From Cyanodermella asteris (lineage: Eukaryota > Ascomycota > Lecanoromycetes > Ostropales > Stictidaceae): a stretch of DNA of 64,000 nucleotides. The translations under genes and the position numbers were made by a program. The stretch spans positions 2,549,077 through 2,613,076 of the forward strand of contig UYJD01000002.1 in assembly GCA_900618795.1 (NCBI GenBank). Direction: 5' to 3'. Of this stretch, positions 11,422-21,353 are shown piece after piece; the first letter of the stretch is position 1; each line of letters opens with the position of its first letter. The notes beneath the pieces are model-generated. The model did not search any database. It was not told where the DNA came from and saw nothing but the letters and a program-made list of their open reading frames with translations.

Positions 11422-12590
11422 TCAAAGCGTGACCTCACATGTATGTGCGATCAGAGGCGTGAGGAAAAAGCCCTCCTGCACCATACTTTCATCTGTGACA
11501 GATGGCACGAGCTTGAAGCTTTCCGCCGACTTCTTCGCTCCAGCGCCGAAAAACATTGCTGTGGCGAATCGCAGCTCCATGCGAGCCATATGAACGCGCA
11601 AGCAGGTTCGCGAGCCGCGACCGAATGCCGTGAAAGCATATTTCCGATCGTCGTTCTGGGGCCGCATGAACCGGGCAGGGTCGAATCTGTGGATCCCACC
11701 AGCGCACAACTTCTCGAACGGCGTGCGAGGTGCCCGACACTTACTTGAGCGGATCTTCGAAAAGCTCTGCGTTGCGGTGCATCGACCATGCTTGGGCTCC
11801 AATTGTGGTTCCGGGTGGGATCACGTATCCGTGAACGATCGTACCAGTCGAGGGCACTTGACGAGGCAAGAACGACGACCCGGGCCCGTAAAGACGTAGC
11901 GTCCCGTTGATCGTGACGTTCAGGAACGACAGTTCCTCGAGATCCGTGTAACGGAAGTTCGTGGGAAGACCGGACAGTTCCAACTCCAACTGTTTGCAAA
12001 TTTCGGGCGCCTTCACGACCGCCCACGTCAAATACGTCAACGTGATTGCCGTGGTATCCAAAGCAGCGACAGTCAAATTCGACGCCTCGACCGTGACGGT
12101 CATTTCGTCAAGTTTCTCATTATCCCCCTCGCGGGCCTACTTGATGATTCCCGAAAATATGTTGGCTTTTGTACCACTAAGCCTTGCATTCGAAATTGCG
12201 CGCTCACCATAGTCGAATCTGACCAGCGGCCTTGTTGCTCTCGATGTTGAATACACCGAGCTTTTGGAACGGGTTGATGGCAGAGTACCAGTTGTCCTTG
12301 TCGAAGCCGCTTTGAATTGCGTAGACTTGTTTGACGGCGTCGATATCGTTTATCGAGACAATGTGCGGGGCCAGCCTGACGATGGGTCCGTACTGCTTGC
12401 GGAGTGCATCGATAAGGTACAGCTTGTGTCCGCTGATCGTCGCCCATTTGTACGGCAAATGTGTAACTCTGGTATGCCATGGTCCAGGAGGATGGCGAAG
12501 CTTGCAGCAGAGGTAACCCCAGACGATGGCAACGCTTGTACACAACAGCAAGCCAACAGCCAGCTGCGGGAGGGTAGAACTGCTCGTCAT
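11422..12590 (-). pseudogene. Decayed cytochrome P450 gene
   Basis: Relic of a microsomal P450. The N-terminus (from 12590) has a membrane anchor, the Pro-rich hinge HPPGPW and KQYGPIVRLAPH. The reading then passes, within about 100 bases, directly to a segment ending DNEKLDEMTVTVEASNLTV of the I-helix (DTT), so helices B' to H (roughly 130-150 residues) are deleted. An in-frame TAG lies at 12138-12140 just before the I-helix. The K-helix ExxR reads GTLR and the heme loop reads FGRGSRTCLR, with Arg replacing the conserved Gly after the Cys ligand. One late intron (donor GTAAGT, ending at about 11671) still looks spliceable. Together these changes make a working enzyme very unlikely. Confidence 0.85.
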
Positions 12591-13915
12591 TGTTTCGTAA
12601 TCACTGAGATCTGGGAAGAAGTATTCTAGCGATGGTGGAGCTGGAACAGATTGTGGGAATTGTGAAAGCAGCGAACGGAACGTCTGTGCAGCAATCGAGT
12701 AAAATATAGCACAGCAGGTATGCTATCCGAGGCCATGGGTCTGTTAGTTGAATCTCAGCTGTCAGCTTTACGCCATCAAACCCGACTGACAGCACAAACC
12801 GGGTCGATGCATGGCCGACCCAAACCTTAAGTCCAGCGAATAATGATCTTCTGGAGGGATACGCTTCCTCCGATGGGAAGCCAAGATCGTCAGGGAAAGA
12901 TCTGTGATCGATGACCAAGAGAAGTATCAGGTCGGATTCAGGTCGGTCGCTTTGTAGGTCCAGCTCGAGACGTCTCACAGAGTCGTCATAATTCCATCTT
13001 CACGTCGACTTGAGGATCAAACCAAAAAGAGATTTTTCAACGTGGACAGACACGGGATAAATGGCCCTCAAGTTCCGCCAAAATTTCCGCTCCGGGAGTC
13101 CTTACAGATCCTTCGTAAAGCTGTCCACATATCGCATGGTTTGCGGCCGAGATAACGCTTACCTGTTCGCTCGTAGCAGAATATCTGGTTTGCCCGTTCC
13201 ATCGCCAACACCCATGCTGGATCCTGAATCCTGAATCGCTTGCAGGACTCACGGCGGGAAGCACAAATGTACCCAAAATTATGGAGCCTGGTAAGCAAAG
13301 TCGAACACTAGCGAGGAACATAGATCTATAGAATATGCGGAAGGAACCTGAATTGAAGTCGATGAAGTTGTCAGAGAGAAGGTGTTCTCCGCCCCTGGGG
13401 CGCCCCACAGATTTTAAGACATGCAGATCATCTCCACTTGGCTGCATGCATGCACACCGAAGGTAATCTCCCTCTTCGAAGCAAGCAGCCCCTGACCGGT
13501 TTGAGCTGCGAGCGTCCGTCCTATTGCTGAAGGTGAACATAAAACACGCTCGGTCCATGTGGCTCAGTCATGATATGCATCCTGCGTCTTGGAGAGGATG
13601 CAAAAGAGCTGGTCTCCTATCATTTTCTGCTCAGCTGCATGTTTCACTACTTGTCTTCCAGGCGGCTCTACGTACAAGCTGATTAGCTTTGCAAACGGAA
13701 GTCAGAAAGAGGAGCATGTCCCTGCATCGAGTCTTGCACGTGCAGGAGAGCATTGGAACATGCTTTTCCAAAGTGAATGCGTCCGCTCATCTACCCTTGC
13801 TTCGCCGCCTCGTTTCATCGTGAACGTTTTTCGCAAAAAGCGTCCAGCATCGGCGAGGGCAAAAGGAGACACAGCGCCAAAGGAAATGATGTAGATATAC
13901 ACGCTCGCTCCCAAG
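12591..13915. other. 1.3-kb stretch without a supported gene
   Basis: Two minus-strand open frames (12601-12978 and 13037-13558) exist, but neither has a convincing start, splice context or family match. It may hold decayed sequence linked to the adjacent P450 relic; it also contains the promoter of the protease-like gene. Confidence 0.4.
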
Positions 13916-15157
13916 ATGATGCTAGCCATCGTCGTCGTCTTGATCTTCTATGTCATCGTCGCCGTCCTGACTGGTCGCGGGAACCTCCAACCACGCTACG
14001 GCGCACTCGAAACCCACAGAATCCCCCTCAAACTGACCACAACAACATACGGTGGCGGAAGCGATGGCTCGGTACCGCGGCGGTCCTCGGCCTACTATAC
14101 TGCGGAATTCAAGGTCGGACACTCACACAATCTCTCCCTCATCATCTCAACCACGACACCGGACATTATTATACGGCCGAACGTTTATCGGCCATCACCG
14201 TACTCGGAAGATCTCTTCCATTCCGGGACCGTGGACACGAGTCTCGACAATACGTCGACGAACAGTGCAAACTTCGAGGCGATGAGCGATCACATCGGTA
14301 TCGATGGCATCAGAATCCCATCTCAAGCATTCGCAAACATTTCTCCCGACAGCTCGTACGCCCAATCCGGGAACCACAGCACTGACACCGGCACTGGCAC
14401 CGACAGCGAGTCAAATTCGCCATTCTCCGATGCAGACGGCCTCTTCGGCTTACTACCAGTCCCCAACACCGTAACCTCCGCACCAAGCTGGATCTCCCAA
14501 ATCCAAGACGGCGACCACATCCCCACCAACCGTTTCGGCCTCCTGATCCGCCCGCCCGCCTCGACAAGCATCGACGCAACCAACGCAACGACCCGAGACC
14601 TCGGAGACGAGTCTGCCTCCGAACTACTCCTCGGCGGCCTCGACCGAGACGCTCTCCGAGCACCCCTCGTCTCGATCCCCGTAAAAGACCCCCGTTCCTG
14701 GTCCGTTCCCGGCGCGGTACTTTTAGGCAACGAAATCCTGGCAGAAAACCAATCTGTCGTTTTCGCGAGCAGTACACTGTCCGTCCTGGGCCCGTCGGAC
14801 GCGGTGCGCACGCTATTCGATAGCGCCGGGGTTCAAAGCGTGATGGAGCCGGACGGGAGGCTGAGAGGATACTACGAATGCTCGCAGCCGCGGACCATCG
14901 GGTTCGGTTTCAACGCTACACGAAGTGACGGTCGGTTCGAGGCTTTCTATATCGATACCGGGTCGAGCGGTGGTGATCTCGGTAATGGGACGTGCGTGTC
15001 TGTCGTCGAGGGAGTGGCGGCTTTTGGGAACGGCGATGGCGGTGGGGAGGAGGGCGCTGGGAGCGGGTGGGTCGTGGGGACTGCGTTTATGCGCGGGAAA
15101 TATATCGATTACAACATGGATGATCGGACTATTGGAATCGGTGTTCTGAAATCTTGA
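13916..15157 (+). CDS. Aspartic-protease-like membrane protein lacking both catalytic Asp
   Basis: Intronless 413-aa protein with a pepsin (A1) family layout. A hydrophobic segment at residues 2-19 would act as signal peptide or signal anchor. The N-lobe strand expected to carry DTGS reads IISTTTPDIII (residues 76-86). The C-lobe site expected to read VDTGTS reads VVFASSTLSVLGP, with Ala284 in the Asp position. The typical C-terminal end is kept: VVGTAFMRGKYIDYN followed by a final IGIGVL. Several N-glycosylation sequons (NLS, NTS, NHS, NAT, NQS) suit a secreted or cell-surface protein. A separate DTGSS near residue 344 is in the wrong place to be catalytic. The frame is fully open, which argues for a maintained non-enzymatic protein rather than a pseudogene, though recent decay cannot be excluded. 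Confidence 0.7.
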   Translation: MMLAIVVVLIFYVIVAVLTGRGNLQPRYGALETHRIPLKLTTTTYGGGSDGSVPRRSSAYYTAEFKVGHSHNLSLIISTTTPDIIIRPNVYRPSPYSEDLFHSGTVDTSLDNTSTNSANFEAMSDHIGIDGIRIPSQAFANISPDSSYAQSGNHSTDTGTGTDSESNSPFSDADGLFGLLPVPNTVTSAPSWISQIQDGDHIPTNRFGLLIRPPASTSIDATNATTRDLGDESASELLLGGLDRDALRAPLVSIPVKDPRSWSVPGAVLLGNEILAENQSVVFASSTLSVLGPSDAVRTLFDSAGVQSVMEPDGRLRGYYECSQPRTIGFGFNATRSDGRFEAFYIDTGSSGGDLGNGTCVSVVEGVAAFGNGDGGGEEGAGSGWVVGTAFMRGKYIDYNMDDRTIGIGVLKS

Positions 15158-15698
15158 ACCGCGGCGGCGGTGGCGTGAGGCTTGGAGCTCTCAGAACAGA
15201 GCTGGGCGGAGCGAGGGAGCGCTTTAGTGTCGACACAATCTCAGTCCTCACAGAGCTACAGCTCTCGGAATCTGCTCTCGCCAGGTCCCGTCCGGCGGCT
15301 TCGAGACGGCTTGACGCTGCTTCACGAAGGAAGGTTGAAGATCAAAGACTAAGCGTGTTCTCACTTGGCTCTGACATCACAATCTGCGCGATCACGGCCT
15401 GTCAGAAGGTGCTCATGACCTTCAATGGGACGGAGACGTGACTATAACTTGACGGATCATGTTATTTTCGTTATAATTCTAAACGCCGGATAGATGCAGC
15501 CGAGAGAACTCCCGCGTTGATCTGCTCAAGGTACATTATTGTACAACGCTAAACTCCATGTAATGGTATCAGTATGAACGTCCCATGCCCGTGGTCCCAC
15601 TTCCAGACTCACACTCGAAAGGTGCGGATGTGCGAATGTCAAACACTGCAACTCCTCTTCCTCTCCCTGATCATTCTAGCCTCCACCGACATACGCCT
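15158..15698. other. Convergent 3' spacer
   Basis: About 540 bases between the protease-like gene and the end of the kinesin gene. AT-rich 3' untranslated sequence is likely; nothing else is recognisable. Confidence 0.5.
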
Positions 15699-18600
15699 CT
15701 AACGCCACGTTTTGGACGCACTGGCGGAAACGCTACTTCGAGCACTGAGGCTCCTCTCGCGACTACCCTCACGACTACCCCTTCCACCACCGACCGCACC
15801 AAGTGTGCCGCGGCGTTGACCTTGCTGTCCGCTCTTCGCGACGGCCGAATCGTTTGTCCGAGGACTCAACACGCTGATGCTATCTCGGACCTCACTTCCC
15901 CTGACCATGCGCCTAGCATGACTGGCGCTGAACATTGGCGGGGGAGGACCCATTGCAGATGCGTTCGACAGTATGCTCACATCCGAGGTTGGAGACGTAA
16001 GGTACGAGCTGCTCCCCGTCGGGCTTCGGCGGCGGTGTGTCTTGGAAGGTCCGGATCCGAGCAGTGAGGTACCGCTGTGATGGTTGATACTGCTAGCGCG
16101 CTTGTGCTTGAGGACGGACTTCAGCTTCTTGACATCTTCGTAGTTGAGATTGGAGGCCTCGGCTGGGCTGGCCATGGTAGCTGCGCGGGTCCTGTTCGGG
16201 CGGGTGTTTTCGCGGTCCGAGAGGCGGGACTCGCTGTCGGAGCTGCCCCAAGAATCGGTTCCTTCGGCGTTATTGCCTTGGGCAGGGCTTGAGCGGGGAG
16301 AGCTGGAGGTGCGGCGGGGAAGGGACGAGCGCTTGTTGGCTTGGGAAACACCGAGAACGCGGAGAGGAGAGGGTTCCGCGTCTGAGGAGTTCAGGTTGAG
16401 GTTGGCGTTGATGGTTGGTGGCGAGTCCGTGCCGAAAGAGGCCTTCTTCGCAAGGAAGCCAGACTTGAATCGACTCGATGTTGGCTTGGAAGGTCCTTGT
16501 GCCAGGTCGATTGATAGGGTGGGAGGCGGTGCCAAGGGCGAGTCATCGTCCGGATCCGTGTTCAGAGATGTCGTCAAAGACTTGGGCAAGCTGTTCGGGT
16601 GGACGTCCGGCAGAGCTGCGCTTGGGCTGGACGACAAATCCTGCGAGGTCATGTCGAACTTCTGAGGCGTGCGTGAGTAGTCGACGAGCATGCTACCCTC
16701 CTCGGCTTCATCACGCCAGCGCAGAGATTTCTTGGACGGCTTCTTCGGTGACTTTTTCTTTGGTGTGAACTGGACGCCCTTTTTGGCTGCCCCGGCACCA
16801 ATCACCCGTCGTCTGGGGGACATCCGCAGTGGTGATGGATTTGCTGACTCAAGCATCGACGATGGAGGCGCCAATATCGGTACACCGCTGAGCTTCGCCG
16901 GTGACATCGAAATTCTGCTCTTCTTCGGGGAGCCAGAGCGAGACGGCGGCAGAAAGTCTACCGGAGCGACCTTTACATCTGGCTTGACAATGTGCGAGGT
17001 CACCATGGTGCAAGAGTTGATGATCTCGCCCAAGATCTTGCGAGCAGCACGCATAGCTCCCTCCTCGTCCATGCTCATCAAGTTCTGGATCGTTGCCATT
17101 GTCTCGAAATGCGCCTTAAGCAAAACCTCCACAACGACCGACTCTGCAGTCTTCTCCTGTTCAGCAACAGCGACCAAAGCCTCGCGCTCACCGTTCGATC
17201 GCATAAGCTCGGCTTCACGGCGAAGATTCGAAGCTTCGGCACCGTCGTCAAGACCATCTGCTTCCTGGAGCTGTCGGAGGCCAGTCTGCAAAGCCGAATC
17301 GATGGTGCGAGCCCAATTTGTCTTACTAAGACGCTGGTAGTAATGGTGTCTGCTATTCTCCAGCTCCAGCAGCATGCCTTGAGCAGTCTTGTGCATGGCA
17401 GACATGTTATCCAGCACCTGTTGCTCCCGGTACTGCTCCATATCGCAGACTGTGGTGAAGGCATTGACCCAGCTGGAGATGAGGTTGATGCGACGCTCGA
17501 TCTGGCGGAGTTTCTTCATCATCCCGATGCGCTCACTCCTCTCACCCGAGCAATGGGTATATGCTCCACGGATTCTCTCGACACCTTCACGAACGATGCC
17601 ATCCCGCTTGTCCATCTGCTTGCGGAACTTTGTGAACGACACGCCCTCATGGTCTTTGAGCTGTCCGCGGAGCTCGTTGATGAGAGCAATCTGTTCGTCA
17701 ATCTTGACAAGGTAGTCCTTGACGTGTCTGTTGACATTGTAGACGTTCTTCGTGACCTTGGTCTGGATATTCTTGGCCCGGTTTGCGTAGCGAAGTGTGT
17801 TTTGTGTCTCGTCGAAGTGGGCACTTGACGGGCTGACACAAACAATCATGACGGTCTTGCAGTTTCCGCCCAGAGAGAACTTCAACAATCTAGTGAGCTT
17901 TGAGTCGCGATATGGTACGTGAGAGCGCCTGCGCGGATCGCAGAGCGCGTTGATGCAAGATCCCAAGGCAAGCAACGACTTGTTGATGTTGGCACCTTCG
18001 AGTAGTCGTTCGCCGCGGTTCTTCGTAGCTGAAGCTCTCTCAGAGCCGGCCAAGTCGATGATGCTGAGAGTTGCCATGTTGTAGTTTTCCGCCGTTCCGG
18101 CATTGCGATCTTTCTGAGCAATGTTGATCTGAAGGACTGCGTGAGACCGGGACGAGGTCGCATTGGCAGCTGTCGGGCTCATAGTCCTGAGTTCATTGCC
18201 TCGGACAATCATGTCCATGACCTCTTGAACATTCTGGGGTTTGTGGTTGGACAGCCCCGTGACGGAGACAAACTTTTGGGCATCCTCACGAAGCGACAGG
18301 CCCTGCTTGTTCTTGCTCTCGTTGTTCTCTGGCTCCAGCAGGTCGCGGATCGTTTCGTTGTAGATTTCGAGATATGATAGCGACACTTCGGTGACCTTGT
18401 CCTCTGAGTTTTCTTGTATCCTCTCAAACAGCTCTTGCATGGTCAGGAAGATAATACCCGGCTGCTGTATTGTTCCTGTAATGGTGTGTGTCTTGCCGCA
18501 TCCCGTGGCGCCATAGGCAAATACAGTCGCATTGTAGCCGTCGAACACGCTGTCAATGAGCGACTTTGTCGTTGCTTCGTATACGTCTGCTTGAGCGGCG

Positions 18601-18959
18601 TTCTCGTCAAACACGCGATCGAAACAGAATGTCTGATCCTTGACTCTTTTTCCCTGTGGCAGGAATGATCGGGAGAACTTTTGAAATGGGTTGTCTTCAG
18701 GGGGGTCAAAGACGAGGGCTTTGTCGTCCATGACCTTGATGACCGACCGGATGCCCTTTTGTGAGAGTTTTTGAACTGGCGCGCCAGCGAGTGATCCATC
18801 GCCCAAGAACAGAGGGCCATCTGGAGTGTGTGATAGTTGCGCCGCTTCCCGGACCTGCAACAACAGTCAGTCCCGGTGGAGCAAGGGGGCGTCGATGTAT
18901 TTACTCACCGTAAACGGCCGCACTCGTACACAGACACTGATCGAGTTGGCGGAATCCAT
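15699..18959 (-). CDS. Kinesin-8 family motor (Kip3/KipB-like)
   Basis: Plus-end-directed microtubule motor and depolymerase that controls spindle length and cytoplasmic microtubule dynamics. Exons are 18909-18959 and 15699-18854 (1068 aa); the first exon encodes MDSANSISVCVRVRPFT, the canonical first strand of a motor domain, and the 54-nt intron is phase 0. The motor occupies about residues 5-390: P-loop GATGCGKTHT (around 132-141), switch I SSRSH, switch II DLAGSE and HVPYRDSKLTRLL. YNVNRHVKDYL follows the neck and is typical of kinesin-8. A helical region with coiled-coil character extends to about residue 600, then a long Ser/Pro-rich basic tail with SPxK/SPKK motifs, suitable for microtubule binding and Cdk phosphorylation. 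Its length fits fungal kinesin-8. Confidence 0.95.
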
Positions 18960-20601
18960 GGCGATAGCGTAGCGAGCGGCCTCGGGGTGTGTGTGAGGTC
19001 GCGATGGTCAACGAAAACAAATCACAAAGTGGTCGAAGAAGGAAGCAGCATGGATGAAGTCAACAACGATCCTGCAAGGTGAAGATGGTCGGGCACCTGA
19101 CTCCACGACTCCGCAGCAGCAGTTGGCGTGTATGTTGCTGTGAATGGAAATACCTGCGTGGTTAGTTGCTCGTCCTCGACCGGGATTGACAGCCAGGGGT
19201 CAATTGTTCGGGTTTGTCCAGTATGGTTATGATGATGGTGTGCAGCGTGCTGGGCGTTGTTTCAATGTTTGGCTTGCGCGGTTGGCAGGGCGACCGCGCG
19301 GCTTTTCGCGGCTCTTGCCGCCCGCCCGTTTCAGCTTCATCTTCACATGCCTGATCTGCGGCTGCTTCTTCATCTAGATACTTGGGGTAAAACATAACAT
19401 CGTCCGACCGTGAAGCCTATGTTCTGATCGATACCCCAAACATCGCGAAACAAGCGGTTCTCCGCTACAAAACAATAGTAATGAGACTGCGAAGTGGCCA
19501 TATTCGCGGGTTCGAACTTTTGCCCTTATAATTATTTGTGCTCAATTAAAATCGAATCGGCGCGACTTATAACCAAGCAGACTCACACTCAGTGGTCTCC
19601 GCTACATCAGCACGGGATCAGAGAAGAATATCTATTTGGATACAAATGTATCGGGCAATGATTTGGAATGCGTAGGCTTACTATCGAACAGACTTCCACG
19701 ACGGCGTTGTTGTAGAAGTGTACCCCCGTGGCGGTCCATTACTTTCGGACGAAACACGCGACGCAAGGCTACGAGACGAAACGATGGCGTTGCGGGACCA
19801 TACTTTTGACTTGCCGTCCGTTATATGTTCGCAAAGCACAGACTTTCTGCACATCGCCGAGTTTTACAGCGAGGCACACAGGTAGGTTGCCCCGCCTGCG
19901 CGATTTCACTGACGCGAAGAGCCAGAGCTTGGCCAAATTCGACAAGGTCGTGTTGCTGTTTCCAGATGGATATTATTACACTATTAGGGCGGCTGCAACA
20001 GAATCCAAGACGTTTTCCAACGGTATGACGAGCTTTTCGACGACGCTCAGGCTGACCGCCTCGGAGAAGCCGGAGGCAGAGTGGGTTGTCATTTTGCTCA
20101 TGGCGGGGCAGAATCTTGTTTCTGACCGCCGGCCTAAACCTACCGGGTCAGTCGAGACTCTTCACCACGATAAGCCCATGAGCTAATCGCATATCCACCT
20201 GCGTTCCCTCTTTCCTAGTGTGTAACCAGGCAAGTCGACTTCTCAATGATGTGATGCTTAGTTTTGACGAGAAAGCGCACTATTCTCCTCCTCCTTGCTG
20301 TTGCGACGATTGTATTATTTCTATGTGCTGACCGACTGGTTCCGGCTCGAGTATCTCTTCCTGTCATTGGATCCGACATGGCACGTGCCATGATTGGTTG
20401 GCGAAAATCATGTCGCAACGGGAGAGCTTCGTTGGCAGTCCGCCCGGCTGCATCGCCGACTCGACAAGGATCCTGTTTGTTGAAAGAGATGTCACGGCTG
20501 CGTGAGGGTTGAAGTGTGATCCGTTGTTGACGCGGCAGATGACTCAATCACTGCTCGTTCGTCCGGCCGAGCTTACTCTGATCGCCCCATGCCTCCTGCT
20601 C
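18960..20601. other. 1.6-kb stretch without a recognisable gene
   Basis: Contains the promoter and 5' leader of the kinesin gene (minus strand, upstream of 18959) and the 3' flank of the phosphoribosyltransferase gene. Small frames such as 19728-20186 (plus) have no family match or coding signature that I can recognise. Confidence 0.45.
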
Positions 20602-21353
20602 CTACTCTGTAATGGTCGCGTTCCTCAGCAAAAGGGTATGCACGGGTGCGTCAAGTTTGTCTCTACCCTTGAGCCCTTCAATCTCGTCAAGGAATACGTA
20701 GCCGAGAACATTGCCACCGAGTTTCCTCACGAGCTCGCATGCGGCCGTTGCCGATCCGCCTAGACCCTGTCAGCACTATAATCCCAAAAACTGATTCGTA
20801 CACCAAGGCCGAACATACCGGTCGCAATAATATCGTCGACAATCAAGACGTTGCTGCCCTTCTTGATTGCATCCTGCTGCATGGCAAACTCATCGTTGCC
20901 GTACTCCTTCTCGTAGACTGCCGTGACGAGCGGACCAGGTAGCTTGCCGACTTTGCGGACTGGCGCAAATCCGGCGCCAAGTCTCAGGGCCAGCGAAGGG
21001 CCAAAGAGAAAGCCACGAGCGTCAAGGCCGACAACCGTGTCGATCTTGGCTCCGGGGTAGCTCTCCTTGACGAGGAGTTCGAGGGCGCCGATCAGGTCTT
21101 CATGAGTAGTCGGGTCGGCGAACAAGGGAAAGATGTCTTCGAAGAGAATGCCAGGCTTGGGGAAATCAGGAAAGGAGCGAAGTGCCTTGATGAGCCTTAT
21201 TTTAAGACGGGAGAGTTCGGGGGAGGTGGGGGTAGCGGAGGCGGCGAGTCCTCCTTCGGCGGCATTAGAAGCTGAGGACGAAGTTGGGTCGGGAAGTGAG
21301 GTTGAAGGATGCGACGAAGTCGACGTATTGGTTGGGGTCTGAGAGCTTGACAT
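20602..21353 (-). CDS. Adenine phosphoribosyltransferase
   Basis: Purine salvage enzyme that makes AMP from adenine and PRPP in the cytosol. Exons are 20819-21353 and 20602-20759 (230 aa). The intron starts GTATGT in the codon after IIAT; the acceptor used is TCTAG at 20764-20760, because the earlier ACAG, three bases after the CTGAC branch site, would break the frame. The join gives IIATGGSATAACELV, completing the PRPP-binding motif VLIVDDIIATGG. Also visible are the family motifs FPKPGILFEDIFPL and GLDARGFLFGPSLALRLG. An N-terminal Ser/Thr/Pro-rich extension of about 45 residues precedes the conserved core and is not typical of the enzyme; initiation at a later site is possible but no strong internal Met is present. 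Confidence 0.93.

Noticed and set aside
12601-12978. Minus-strand open frame with regular-looking residues (VLSVGFDGVKLTAEIQL)
   Set aside because: It opens after a stop without an ATG, no splice acceptor fits, and I know no family with this pattern.
14925-14963. DTGSS motif near residue 344 as an aspartic-protease active site
   Set aside because: It lies downstream of where either catalytic Asp belongs; the aligned catalytic positions read STT and ASST.
19500-19530. GGTTCGAA stretch resembling a tRNA B-box
   Set aside because: No acceptor, D or anticodon stems can be folded around it.
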